DNA from: JBOGFI01 sp050743365 | GTDB taxonomy: Bacteria; Actinomycetota; Acidimicrobiia; IMCC26256; JACDBD01 | Assembly: GCA_050743365.1 (NCBI GenBank) | Contig: JBOGFI010000081.1 | Location: 1-39,271 of the forward strand | Direction: 5' to 3' | DNA: 39,271 bases | In this document: in pieces, positions 15,626-24,310 of the stretch | How positions within the stretch are numbered: the stretch's first letter is position 1 | Layout: every line of letters starts with the position of its first letter | Notes under the pieces: generated by a model | What the model was told of the DNA's origin: nothing | The model's database searches: none | Seen by the model: the letters and a program-made list of their open reading frames with translations, nothing else | Translations under genes and position numbers: made by a program

Positions 15626-18187
15626 ATGTTGCCACGCGGCGAGAAGCGAGACCGGGGCCGGCCCGAGGCGCGCGCGGACGACGGGACGGGCCCGGGGGAC
15701 CAGACCGCCTGGGCAGCGCTGACCCTCGACCTCGCAGAACCCATCGCCGACCTCGACGTCGGCGGCGCATCTCACGCCTTCGTCACGGCCTTCGCCCACG
15801 GGCAGCCCCTCGGATCGGTCGTCCTCCCGGCGCCGGTGGACCCGCTGCCGGCCCGCCTCGTCGCCGACGTCCTCGCCGAGCGCTTCGGCGTGGCCCTGCA
15901 CCGGGAGCTGCTACGGGCAAGGCTCCTCCCTGCGACTGCGGAGGTACCTCCCCTCTCCACCACCGTCCTCGTGTGCACGCGAGACCGGCCGGACGACCTC
16001 GCCCGGTGCCTACGCGCGATCGGACGGCTGTCGCCGGCAGTCGACGAGGTCCTCGTCGTCGACAACGGGTCCCGCGGGCCGGCGACGCGTGAGCTCGTCG
16101 AGGCCGCCGGCTTCCGTTACGTGGCCGAGCCTGTCCCCGGCCTCGACCGGGCTCGCAACCGGGGCCTGGCGGAGGCCCGCGGCGAGATCCTGCTCTGCAC
16201 CGACGACGACGTCGAAGTCGACCCCGGATGGTCGGCGGCGCTGCTGCGGTGCTTCGAGGATCCCCTCGTTGGCGCCGCCGCGGGGCTCGTGCTGCCGAAG
16301 ACGCTCGACACCGAGGCACGCCGGTGCTTCGAGCTTCACGCCGGCTTCGCGCGCGGTGTGGACCGTGTGGTGTTCGACGGGACCCGCGTCTCTCCCTACC
16401 GCGCCGGCAGCAGCGGCGCCGGCGCGTCGATGGCGTTCCGGACCTCTTTCCTGCGTAGCGTGGGAGGGTTCCCCGAGGAGCTGGACGCGGGCACGCCAAC
16501 CGGGAGCGGCGGCGACACGTTCATGCTGGCCGACGTGCTCCGCTGGGGCCTGCGCGTCGTCTACGAGCCACGCGCCGTCGCCTATCACACCCACCGAGAC
16601 ACCGAGAAGGCGCTGCGAGCGGCGTTGAGCGCCTACGGCAGCGGGATCACGTCCTACCTGGCGGCGGCCGCTGTTCGCCGCCGTGACCCCGGAGCGGTGC
16701 TGGTGGGGGCGCGATGGGGCGCGCGCTACGTGGGGCGGCGGCTCCTCGGCGCCGCCCTCGGTCGTCCCGGCGCCCTGCCCCTCCGCCACGCCCTCGCCGA
16801 GTCGGGCGGCGCGTTGCGCGGGTTGACGGCGTATGCCGCCTCTCGCCGCCGCATCCGGGGCCGGCCTCCTGCCCTGGCGGCGGACGGCGCGAGCGTGCCC
16901 GCGCCGTATCTCGGGGCCCTCATCGACGCCACTCCGGGTACCCGAGCCGTCGGGAACGGCGAGCTGCCCTCGATCTCGGTGGTGATCCCCAGCCGGGGGC
17001 GCCGGGACAGCCTGCTGCGCTTGGTGCGGACGCTCGACGCCCAGACCTATCCGGACGACGGCCTCGAGATCATCGTGGCCCTGGACGGTGACCTCGACGG
17101 CTCCGCGGCCGCGGTGACGGCGGCGGAGCTGCGCCGGGTGCCGAAGCTCGTCGTCCTCGACGCCCCCGGCTCGGGACGTGCCCACGGCAACGGTGCCGGG
17201 GTTGCTCGCAACGAAGGAGCCGCCCGCGCGTCGGGCGCGATCCTCGTGTTCCTCGACGACGACGTCGTGCCCACGCACGACGGCGTCCTCCTCGCCCACG
17301 CCCGGGCCCACGGCACCCGGCCCGGCGCCGCGGTGGGCCCGTGCCCGCCCGACCTGGGCAATGCCACCAGCCTGTTCGCGATGAAGCTACGAAACTGGTG
17401 GGTCGACAACACTCGGCACTTGCTCACCGCCGACACCCTGATGTTCACCGATGTGTGCACGGGCAACTTGTCGATCTCCCGCTCCCTGTTCCGGGAGGTG
17501 GGAGGGTTCCGATCCCTGCCGCGACGGGAGGACTGGGAGCTCGGCTACCGCCTGGTCGAGACGGGAGCCCCGCTGAGCGCCGCGCCCGACGCGACCGTGG
17601 CGCACGACGCCGACCTCGACCTCGACAACGCCATCGAGGACCGCCGCCGTGAGGGCGCCGGCGACTATCTCTTCGCCCGCATGCACCCCGAGGCGCTGGC
17701 CTGGCTACCGCTCAGTGGGTGGGACTACATGGGGTCGGGACAGCGACGCGCCGTCCAAGCCGTCCTCCGACGGTGGGAGCGTATGGAGCCCGCCCTGCGG
17801 CACGGCAGGCGACTCCTCCCCGTCCTCGAACGCGCCGGGCTCCGCGAGGAGTTCGGACGGGTGCTCGAGATCCTCTACCGGCTGTCGTATTGGACCGGGG
17901 TGGCCGCTGCCGGCGGCGGCGAGCAGGCGTGGCTCGACCTGCTGGCGACGGCGCGCTCGACCCGGTCGCCGGCCCCGCGAGTCGACCTTTGTGCCGAGCC
18001 CGCCTGCCTCCCACCGACCGGCAACCTGAGCGAGGTGGAAGTGACCATGGACGGCACCGCGCTGGGGAGGGCGCCGCTGCGCTGGGGGGGCATCCCGTGG
18101 AACGCGGCCGCATTCTCGGCGGCCGTGGTGCACCGCTTCGGCGATGCCGCTCTGCTCGCCGACGCCCGCGCGGGGGCATACGGGTGA
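15626..18187 (+). CDS. Double glycosyltransferase: N-terminal module plus two tandem GT2 domains
   Basis: An 853-residue cytoplasmic protein. Residues ~28-100 are a short alpha/beta module shared with two other proteins of this island. GT2 domain 1 (~110-345) starts TTVLVCTRDRPDDLARCL, has VVDNGS and the metal-binding CTDDDVEVD (D193-195), then GSSGAGASMAFR. GT2 domain 2 (~448-690) starts SISVVIPSRGRRDSLLRL, has ALDGD and FLDDDVVPT (D544-546), then CTGNLSISRSLFREVGGF and EDWELGYRL. Both look catalytically intact, so one polypeptide could add two sugars in sequence. The C-terminal ~160 residues are unassigned. The ATG at 15626 is preferred; the open frame continues nearly 1 kb upstream only as antisense of the ATPase gene. 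Overlaps the next gene by GTGA. Confidence 0.87.
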   Translation: MLPRGEKRDRGRPEARADDGTGPGDQTAWAALTLDLAEPIADLDVGGASHAFVTAFAHGQPLGSVVLPAPVDPLPARLVADVLAERFGVALHRELLRARLLPATAEVPPLSTTVLVCTRDRPDDLARCLRAIGRLSPAVDEVLVVDNGSRGPATRELVEAAGFRYVAEPVPGLDRARNRGLAEARGEILLCTDDDVEVDPGWSAALLRCFEDPLVGAAAGLVLPKTLDTEARRCFELHAGFARGVDRVVFDGTRVSPYRAGSSGAGASMAFRTSFLRSVGGFPEELDAGTPTGSGGDTFMLADVLRWGLRVVYEPRAVAYHTHRDTEKALRAALSAYGSGITSYLAAAAVRRRDPGAVLVGARWGARYVGRRLLGAALGRPGALPLRHALAESGGALRGLTAYAASRRRIRGRPPALAADGASVPAPYLGALIDATPGTRAVGNGELPSISVVIPSRGRRDSLLRLVRTLDAQTYPDDGLEIIVALDGDLDGSAAAVTAAELRRVPKLVVLDAPGSGRAHGNGAGVARNEGAARASGAILVFLDDDVVPTHDGVLLAHARAHGTRPGAAVGPCPPDLGNATSLFAMKLRNWWVDNTRHLLTADTLMFTDVCTGNLSISRSLFREVGGFRSLPRREDWELGYRLVETGAPLSAAPDATVAHDADLDLDNAIEDRRREGAGDYLFARMHPEALAWLPLSGWDYMGSGQRRAVQAVLRRWERMEPALRHGRRLLPVLERAGLREEFGRVLEILYRLSYWTGVAAAGGGEQAWLDLLATARSTRSPAPRVDLCAEPACLPPTGNLSEVEVTMDGTALGRAPLRWGGIPWNAAAFSAAVVHRFGDAALLADARAGAYG

Positions 18188-19371
18188 TCCACGTCCTCGA
18201 GCTGGACCTCGCCGACCCCGGGGATCGGCTGCCCCTGGTCGAGGGTCAGGCATGGATCCTCCTCCGCGCCGGCGACGAGGTCGTAGGCGAGGCCTGGGAG
18301 AACGGGGTCACACCCGCCACCCTCGACGTCCTGCACGTCGCGCTCCTTCAGCGCCACCGCGAGGAGGTGGTGACACGCGCCCTGCTGCGCCCCCGACCCT
18401 CCGACGGAGCCCTCGACCCGTCGACCGTCACCGTCGTCGTGAGCTGCCGCGGCAATCCCGAGCTCCTCGACGGCTGCGTCGGCAGCATCCTCGCCCTCGA
18501 CCCCGCGCCCGGTGAGGTCGTGCTCGCTGACGACACGGGATATCCAAAGGATGACGAGGGCGACGGCTCGGTCGCGGCAGTCGCGTCGCGCCACGGACTC
18601 GACCTCGTCGTCGCCCCGGCCGGCGGCCCGCTCGCCCGCGACACGGCCTGGCGACGGGCACGGGGGGAAGTCGTGGCCTTCCTCGACGACGCCGACCGCT
18701 GCCACGCACGCTTCGTGGCCGCCCTCTCGGCGGCCTTCGCTGCTCCCGGCATCGCCGCGGCCACGGGCCTCGTGGTCGCCGCCGAGCTCGGCACGTCCCC
18801 GCAGGTCTGGTTCGAGCGGGCGGGCGGCATGCGAGCCGGCTTCCGCCGTCACCTCCTGGGTGGAGACGGGTCCACCGACGACCTCCTCCTCCCCCGCTGG
18901 TCGGCGGCCAGCCTCGCCGTCCGCCGCCACGTCCTCGAGGCGCTCGACGGCTTCGACCCCGCCCTGGACGCGGGCGTCGCCTCGCACGGGGGGGACGACC
19001 TCGACCTCGTCCATCGTGTCCTCGACGCCGGCCACGCCGTGCTCCACGAGCCGAGCGCGATCATCCGGCGGGTCCACCCTCGCGCCCGGTCCGGGCTGCT
19101 CGCGGGGACGCGCGCCAACGCCCGGGCGCACGCCGCCTACCAGGTCAAACGGGCGGCCCTCTCCCCCGCCACCGCCCGCGCCGTCCGCCGTTCCCGGCAC
19201 CGAGACACCCGGCACCGTCTTGTTCTCGGCCTGCGGGCGGTCCTCAAGCGCAAGCTCCTCGAGCTCCAGGTCGTCCTGGCCGAGGCCGCCGGCCAACGGG
19301 CCGCGATGCGGACCCGATCGAGCGGGTGCAGCGCCGGCAGGGAGCACGCATTGCTGCGAACGGGCGCCTGA
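18184..19371 (+). CDS. GT2-like glycosyltransferase with the island's N-terminal module
   Basis: A 395-residue protein. Residues 1-70 repeat the short module (start VIHVLELDLADP). Residues ~80-300 form a GT2 domain: TVTVVVSCRGNPELLDGCVGS (read as VTVVVSCRGNPELL), LADDTG in place of the usual DNGS, and AFLDDADRC carrying the DxD-like acidic pair, then HGGDDLDLVHRVL as the catalytic-base region. The divergence from consensus leaves activity and donor uncertain. The C-terminus (~300-395) is helical and basic, possibly membrane-associated. The GTG start forms a GTGA overlap with the preceding gene and the TGA stop shares its A with the ATG of the exporter permease gene, so it is mid-operon. Confidence 0.82.
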   Translation: MIHVLELDLADPGDRLPLVEGQAWILLRAGDEVVGEAWENGVTPATLDVLHVALLQRHREEVVTRALLRPRPSDGALDPSTVTVVVSCRGNPELLDGCVGSILALDPAPGEVVLADDTGYPKDDEGDGSVAAVASRHGLDLVVAPAGGPLARDTAWRRARGEVVAFLDDADRCHARFVAALSAAFAAPGIAAATGLVVAAELGTSPQVWFERAGGMRAGFRRHLLGGDGSTDDLLLPRWSAASLAVRRHVLEALDGFDPALDAGVASHGGDDLDLVHRVLDAGHAVLHEPSAIIRRVHPRARSGLLAGTRANARAHAAYQVKRAALSPATARAVRRSRHRDTRHRLVLGLRAVLKRKLLELQVVLAEAAGQRAAMRTRSSGCSAGREHALLRTGA

Positions 19372-20156
19372 TGACGGTGACGGCCCTCGCCGGCTTCCGG
19401 CGGTGGCTCCGCGGGGCCGAGCTGGTGACGCATCTCGTCGGACGGGAGTTCCATATCCGCTACCGACGGACGTACTTCGGCTGGCTGTGGGCGATCGCCC
19501 AGCCCCTGGCGCGGCTCCTCGTGCTGACCATCGTGTTCACGAAGATCCTCCCGCTCGGGATCCCCAACTACTCCGTGTTCCTGTTCACGGGGCTCATCGC
19601 GTGGACGTGGTTCGCGTCAGGCGTCGCTTCCGCAACGACGAGCGCCATCGACCGCCGAGACCTCCTGCTGCGCCCCAACGTGCGCCGGGCATCCGTACCG
19701 GTCGTGAGCGTGCTGACCGACGGACTCGACTACGTCGCCGCGCTCCCCGTGCTCGCGCTGTTCCTCGCGCTCGAGGGCGGGATACCGGTCACGGCCTTGG
19801 CGCTCCCGGTAGTGATGGCCGTCGAGCTGCTGCTGATCCTCGGCTTGGGCTACGCGCTGTGCGCCGCCAACGTGTTCCTGCGGGACGTTCGGCTCGTCGT
19901 CGACGTGGCGCTTCTCCTCGGCTTCTACCTCACCCCGGTCTTCTACGAGACCGACTCCGTGCCCGAGGGCTACAAGTTGCTGTTCCAGCTCAACCCGGTG
20001 GCCCGTCTCCTGGCCGCCTACCGCGACATCCTCGTCGAGGGAACACTCCCGGCGCCCGGCCCGTTCCTGGCGCTCGTCGCCGCGTGCAGCGCGGTCTTCC
20101 TCGCCGGCTACGCCATCTACCGGGCGGCCAGCGCAACCTTCGTCGACGAACTGTGA
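19371..20156 (+). CDS. wzm: ABC-2 type polysaccharide export permease (Wzm/TagG-like)
   Basis: A 261-residue inner-membrane permease. An N-terminal amphipathic stretch (LVGREFHIRYRRTYFGWLWA, the conserved segment before TM1 in polysaccharide exporters) is followed by about six hydrophobic helices, with NVFLRDVRLVVDVALLLGF and LTPVFYETDSVPEGYKLL in the second half as in Wzm and TagG families. With the next gene it forms an exporter that moves a lipid-linked glycan across the membrane. The ATG overlaps the preceding TGA by one base (TGATG), and the stop overlaps the ATPase start as GTGA. The name reflects family, not a proven substrate. Confidence 0.9.
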   Translation: MTVTALAGFRRWLRGAELVTHLVGREFHIRYRRTYFGWLWAIAQPLARLLVLTIVFTKILPLGIPNYSVFLFTGLIAWTWFASGVASATTSAIDRRDLLLRPNVRRASVPVVSVLTDGLDYVAALPVLALFLALEGGIPVTALALPVVMAVELLLILGLGYALCAANVFLRDVRLVVDVALLLGFYLTPVFYETDSVPEGYKLLFQLNPVARLLAAYRDILVEGTLPAPGPFLALVAACSAVFLAGYAIYRAASATFVDEL

Positions 20157-21334
20157 ACACCATCGAGGTCGACGCCGTGTCGAAGCGCTACCTCCGCCTG
20201 GCAACGGGTAACCCCCGGACCCTTCGGTCATGGCCGGCGCGCCAGCCGCGAATCGAGGAGTGGGCGTTGCGCGACGTGTCCCTCCAGGTGGCCAGGGGTG
20301 AGACCGTGGGCGTGCTCGGCCCCAACGGGAGCGGCAAGTCCACGCTGCTGCGGCTGCTCGCCGGTCTCTCCCGACCGACGCTGGGCTCGGTCTCGGTGCG
20401 GGGCCAGCTCGCCGCCATTCTCACCCTGGGCGAGGGCTTCCATCCCCTCCTGTCGGGCGAGGAGAACGCCGTCACCGGCGGCGTCCTCGCCGGCCTCGGG
20501 GTGCGGGAGGCCCGTCGACGCCTGGGCGCCATCGCCGCGTTCGCCGAGCTGGAGGACGACCTCGACCGTCCCCTGCGCACCTACAGCGACGGCATGCGAC
20601 TGCGCCTCGCCTTCGCCGTCGCCATCCACGCCGCCCCCGAGGTGCTCCTCGTCGACGAGGTCCTCTCGGTCGGCGATCTCGCGTTCCAGCAGAAGTGCCT
20701 CGTCCGCTTGGGTGAGCTCCAGGCCGAGGGCGTCACGATCGTGGTGGCGTCGCACGACCTCGCCCAGCTGGAGAGGATGTGCTCGCGCGCCCTGTGGCTC
20801 GACGAGGGGAAGCAACGTCACCTCGGGACCCCAGCCGAGGTGGTGGAGCGCTACCAGGAGGCGGTACACGAGCGCATGCCGCCGCCAACCCCGACGGCCG
20901 ACGGCAAGCTTCGCATCGGCTCCGGCGAAGTGGAGATCGTCGGGGTCCGTCTCCTCGACTCCGGCGGCGAGGAGACGGCCGTCGTCGCCGCCGGGCGGCC
21001 CGTCATCGTCGAGATCGACTTCGTGGCGAAGCAGACGGTCGACGAAGCCATCTTCGTCGTCAGCGCCCACGCCCGCCGTGACGGCGCCCGCTGCTTCGAC
21101 CTCAACACCGAGTCGGATGGCCTCCGGGTGGGGCCGCTGCGGGGGGCGGGCACGATGTGCCTGGCGCTCGAGCGGCTCGACCTGGCCGGCGGGCACTACC
21201 TGCTCGACGTCGGCGTCTACGACGCCGGCTGGGCGCACCCGTACGACTACCACTGGCAGGCCGTGTCGCTCGAGGTCGGGGGCGCCACCGCTCCCGGGCC
21301 CCTGGGACCCCCGCGCCGCTGGAGCCTCGAATGA
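20153..21334 (+). CDS. wzt: Polysaccharide ABC exporter ATPase with C-terminal Wzt-like domain
   Basis: A 393-residue protein. The ATPase domain (about 1-240) has Walker A GPNGSGKST, a signature helix YSDGMRLRLAFAVA (SDGM where SSGM is usual), Walker B VLLVDEVLSVGD and the switch ASHD. The region ~255-385 resembles the carbohydrate-recognition domain of Wzt proteins (VEIVGVRLLDSGGEE, VIVEIDFVAKQTV, YLLDVGVYD), which binds a modified glycan end before export. This implies a chain-terminating modification, which the methyltransferase-deacetylase fusion on the opposite strand could supply (inference). The GTG overlaps the permease stop. Confidence 0.9.
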   Translation: MNTIEVDAVSKRYLRLATGNPRTLRSWPARQPRIEEWALRDVSLQVARGETVGVLGPNGSGKSTLLRLLAGLSRPTLGSVSVRGQLAAILTLGEGFHPLLSGEENAVTGGVLAGLGVREARRRLGAIAAFAELEDDLDRPLRTYSDGMRLRLAFAVAIHAAPEVLLVDEVLSVGDLAFQQKCLVRLGELQAEGVTIVVASHDLAQLERMCSRALWLDEGKQRHLGTPAEVVERYQEAVHERMPPPTPTADGKLRIGSGEVEIVGVRLLDSGGEETAVVAAGRPVIVEIDFVAKQTVDEAIFVVSAHARRDGARCFDLNTESDGLRVGPLRGAGTMCLALERLDLAGGHYLLDVGVYDAGWAHPYDYHWQAVSLEVGGATAPGPLGPPRRWSLE

Positions 21335-22239
21335 CGCCCGCGAGGACAGCGTCGATCATCATCAGGACCAAGAACGAGGAGAGAGGCATCGCCGCGACCC
21401 TCGATGGCGTGTTTGCACAGAGCGTCCCACCCCACGAGGTGATCGTCGTCGACTCCGGGTCGGTCGATCGCACGCTCGCAATCGCTCAGCGCTACCCCGT
21501 GCGAGTCGTCCACCTGCCACCGCAGCAGTGGGGATACGGCCGAGCCCTCAACGTCGGCGCGGCCGCTGCGACCGGTGAGATCTTGGTGTGCCTATCCGCC
21601 CACTGCCCGGCGGCGAGCATCGACTGGCTGGCCAGCCTGCTCCGCCACTTCGACGATCCCACCGTCGCCGGCGTGTGGGGACCCGGGATACGTCCCGGTC
21701 GCCCTCTTCCTCAACCGGAGCCGCCGTCACGCCAGGAGCCGGGGAGCTACGACCCCCATAACCGGCTGTGGGGACTCTCGAACGGCAACTCCGCGCTGAG
21801 GCGCTCGCTCTGGCAGGAGTTCGCCTTCGACGAGGCGTTGCCCGCAGCCGAGGACAAGGCCTGGGGGAGGGAGGCGCTGGCTCGGGGGTATTGCATCGTG
21901 CACGACCCCGCCGCCGTCGTCTGGCACGAGCGGCACGGGGTCCTCGCCGCCTACCGCCGCGAGCGGGCCGTCAACGAGGGCTTCGCGATCATGTTCCCCG
22001 ACGTCCACCTCAGCAGGAGCGTTGTCCTCGCCCGCGTCCGCAGCCCAGCGCTGCGCTGGCTCTCCCGCCACCTGTCGATGAGGGACGGGCGAGCACTGTG
22101 GCACGACGTGCGCCTCCTACCCTCCACGATCGCCGCCCTCATCGGAGCCCTCGTTGTCCGGCGTCGCGTCCGGAGTCGTGGAGGGAGTAGAGGAGGAACC
22201 GGTCGTCCGCGTACTCGAGGTCGTACCAGGAGGCGATGA
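21331..22239 (+). CDS. GT2 family glycosyltransferase
   Basis: A 302-residue glycosyltransferase, last gene of the plus-strand glycan operon. It starts SIIIRTKNEERGIAATL, has VIVVDSGSVDRTLAIA and the GRALNVGAAAATGEILVCLS region (read in two parts). The site of the metal-binding DxD carries LSAHCPAA, a form seen in some GT2 rhamnosyltransferase-like enzymes but lacking the acidic pair. AEDKAWGREALARGY supplies the catalytic-base region. The ATG forms an ATGA overlap with the ATPase gene. The last ~33 residues, very Arg/Gly-rich, lie in a 101-base overlap with the convergent membrane protein gene and may not be functional sequence. Confidence 0.85.
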   Translation: MTPARTASIIIRTKNEERGIAATLDGVFAQSVPPHEVIVVDSGSVDRTLAIAQRYPVRVVHLPPQQWGYGRALNVGAAAATGEILVCLSAHCPAASIDWLASLLRHFDDPTVAGVWGPGIRPGRPLPQPEPPSRQEPGSYDPHNRLWGLSNGNSALRRSLWQEFAFDEALPAAEDKAWGREALARGYCIVHDPAAVVWHERHGVLAAYRRERAVNEGFAIMFPDVHLSRSVVLARVRSPALRWLSRHLSMRDGRALWHDVRLLPSTIAALIGALVVRRRVRSRGGSRGGTGRPRTRGRTRRR

Positions 22240-24310
22240 CCTCGGGCTCGGCGATCGCGAGCGCGCCGGGTTCGAGGGCATCCAGCTGGCGCCGGTCGAA
22301 CAGGATGTGGGTGATGCCGAGGCGCGCCAGTGCCTCGCGTGCGGCGGCCTCAGACCCGCTCGGTGAGCCCCAGGTGGCCGGCCGGGCGACCGTGGCTTCG
22401 CCCCGTATGTGTTGCCGCTCGCTGTAGAAGTCGTCGCCGCCGCTGAAGGTCAGCACCCGGGCGTTCGGGGGCAGGTGGGCATTGGCGTAGCGCCAGACCC
22501 CGTAGGAAGGAACCGTGCGGGAGAGGTAGCTGCCCTGCGGCTCGGCGCCGACCACGACGGCAAGCGGCACCTGGTGCACGACCTCGGTGAGCCAGCCATC
22601 GTCGCCGCTCCGGTCCGCTTCGTGCAGTGGCGTGAACAAAGGGAGGTTCAGCACGAGGAGCACGGCGACACCGACGCACACGGCGCCGGCGGGCAGGCTG
22701 CGCCGGCCGCGCCCGGCGACGCCCGAGAGGGCGGCGGCGCCGAGAACGGCGAGCACGGGGACGACGGGCACGAGATGGCGCAGCTGGAAGCTGCTGAACG
22801 GTGACGCCCACAGCGCGAAGTACAGGGCCGCGAACGCGAGCAGCCAGCCCACCGCGGGTGGTCGTTTCCGGCGTGCGAGCCCGGGAAGGAGGAGCAGGAA
22901 CAGGGGTCCGACCGCTCCGCCGTAGGGGGCGGCATGCACCGTCAGGTCCCAGGGGAGGGTCAGCAGGTTCCACGGCGTGCGGTCTCGCCCGAAGTGTGCT
23001 TGGAAGGCCTCCAGGCCCCGGTCGGTGATCTTGTCCCAGCGGTCGGCAGGAGCACCGAAGACGCCGTACAGCTCGGGGAACACCGGATTGCCCGACGCCA
23101 CCCAGTTACGGACGTACCACGGGGAGGCGAGCAGGAGGGCGATCCCGACGAGAAGGACTCCGGTTCGGAGCGCAGGCCAGAGCCGTTCACCGTGTGCACA
23201 GAGGCAGACAACGAGCACAGTGACGAGGGCGAGGAGCACGAGCAGAGCGAGGTGCTTGGTTCCGAGCCCGATCCCGAGGTTCAGCGCCGCCATCGCGAAC
23301 CACGGCCACGACCGCCGCTCGATGAAACAGGCGAGGGCAAGGACCGCGAGCGAGGTGTGGAAGGCGAGGGCGAGGTCCGTATAGGCGGTGGTCGCCTCCC
23401 ACAGGACCGTCGGGACCGTGACGAAGAGGGCGACGGCGAGCCAGGGGGAGGCACCGGGGACGAACCGTCGCACGAGTTGGAACACGGCCAGTGCAGTGAG
23501 GGGGAGACAAGCGAAGTGCAACAATTTCGCGGCGGTGGGCCCGCTCACGGCCAGCCCGGCTCCGAACACGAACTCCCAATTCAACGGGAAGAGCGACACG
23601 TACTCGTGCGGGAGGTCGACCAGGTGGCCCTCCGCCAGCGCCAGCTTCGGAAGATTGAGGTGGTACCAGACGGCGTCGTACTCGCTCTCGGGAGCGATCG
23701 CGCCCACGAAGGCGAAGAGCACGGCCACGACGGCGACGCCCTGCCAGAGCCGGGGTCCGTCGAGAAGCCCGCGGGCGACACGCGGCCGGCTCGAGGCGAT
23801 GCGGCGAGCGGCGTCCCGGGGAGACCATCCTCGGCGCCAGAGGCCGACCGCGCCGCCGAGCAACGCCAGGACGAGCACCGTGACCACCGCCCCCTCGGTG
23901 TAGCGGTCGACCGCCGTCAGACCGAGGGACAGATACATGAGGGCTCCGAACCCGGCGCCGGCACGAAAGAGGAGGGCGTCCACCCGGTCCTCCGGCCGCC
24001 AGCGCAGCAGAGCGCACAGCCCCGTCCCCAGCGCCACGACCGCGAGCAGGACCGCGGAGGCGGCGGCCACCGCCACGGCCGAGCGGGCGGCCGCGGCCGG
24101 CAGGGACGACAACGGCCACGCCAGTCCCGGGAAGACGGGGACAACCCACGCCGAGCGTCCGGTGGCAAGCATGCGCCAGAGCCGCTCGTAGTAGAAGGCG
24201 AGGACGACCGCCGCCCACAGCACCCACAGGATGATGGGGCCGCCGTGGCGGCCCGCCCGGTGGACGTCGGTCCCCGCGCTAGCGGTGGTCGGGCGCAACC
24301 GGGAGGTCAC
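22139..24310 (-). CDS. Large membrane glycosyltransferase, GT-C fold (PMT/ArnT-like)
   Basis: A ~723-residue polytopic membrane protein with about a dozen hydrophobic helices. After the second group of helices, ESEYDAVWYHLNLPKLALAEGH is the first extracytoplasmic loop, with the acidic residue and D-x-x-x-Y-H-L pattern typical of GT-C enzymes that use a polyprenyl-phosphate sugar (read as EYDAVWYHLNLP). A soluble C-terminal domain (~600-723) follows. It would add a sugar outside the membrane. The start is uncertain: GTG 24310 overlaps the preceding gene by 32 bases; TTG 24298 and GTG 24223 are alternatives, the last cutting into the first helix. The upstream open frame is antisense-like. Its 3' end overlaps the convergent GT2 gene by 101 bases. 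Confidence 0.78.
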   Translation of the reverse strand: MTSRLRPTTASAGTDVHRAGRHGGPIILWVLWAAVVLAFYYERLWRMLATGRSAWVVPVFPGLAWPLSSLPAAAARSAVAVAAASAVLLAVVALGTGLCALLRWRPEDRVDALLFRAGAGFGALMYLSLGLTAVDRYTEGAVVTVLVLALLGGAVGLWRRGWSPRDAARRIASSRPRVARGLLDGPRLWQGVAVVAVLFAFVGAIAPESEYDAVWYHLNLPKLALAEGHLVDLPHEYVSLFPLNWEFVFGAGLAVSGPTAAKLLHFACLPLTALAVFQLVRRFVPGASPWLAVALFVTVPTVLWEATTAYTDLALAFHTSLAVLALACFIERRSWPWFAMAALNLGIGLGTKHLALLVLLALVTVLVVCLCAHGERLWPALRTGVLLVGIALLLASPWYVRNWVASGNPVFPELYGVFGAPADRWDKITDRGLEAFQAHFGRDRTPWNLLTLPWDLTVHAAPYGGAVGPLFLLLLPGLARRKRPPAVGWLLAFAALYFALWASPFSSFQLRHLVPVVPVLAVLGAAALSGVAGRGRRSLPAGAVCVGVAVLLVLNLPLFTPLHEADRSGDDGWLTEVVHQVPLAVVVGAEPQGSYLSRTVPSYGVWRYANAHLPPNARVLTFSGGDDFYSERQHIRGEATVARPATWGSPSGSEAAAREALARLGITHILFDRRQLDALEPGALAIAEPEVIASWYDLEYADDRFLLYSLHDSGRDAGQRGLR

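Noticed and set aside
18512..20152. In-frame upstream extension of the Wzt ATPase
   Set aside because: The extension is the shadow of the GT2 and permease genes; the GTGA overlap at 20153 gives a standard ATPase N-terminus.
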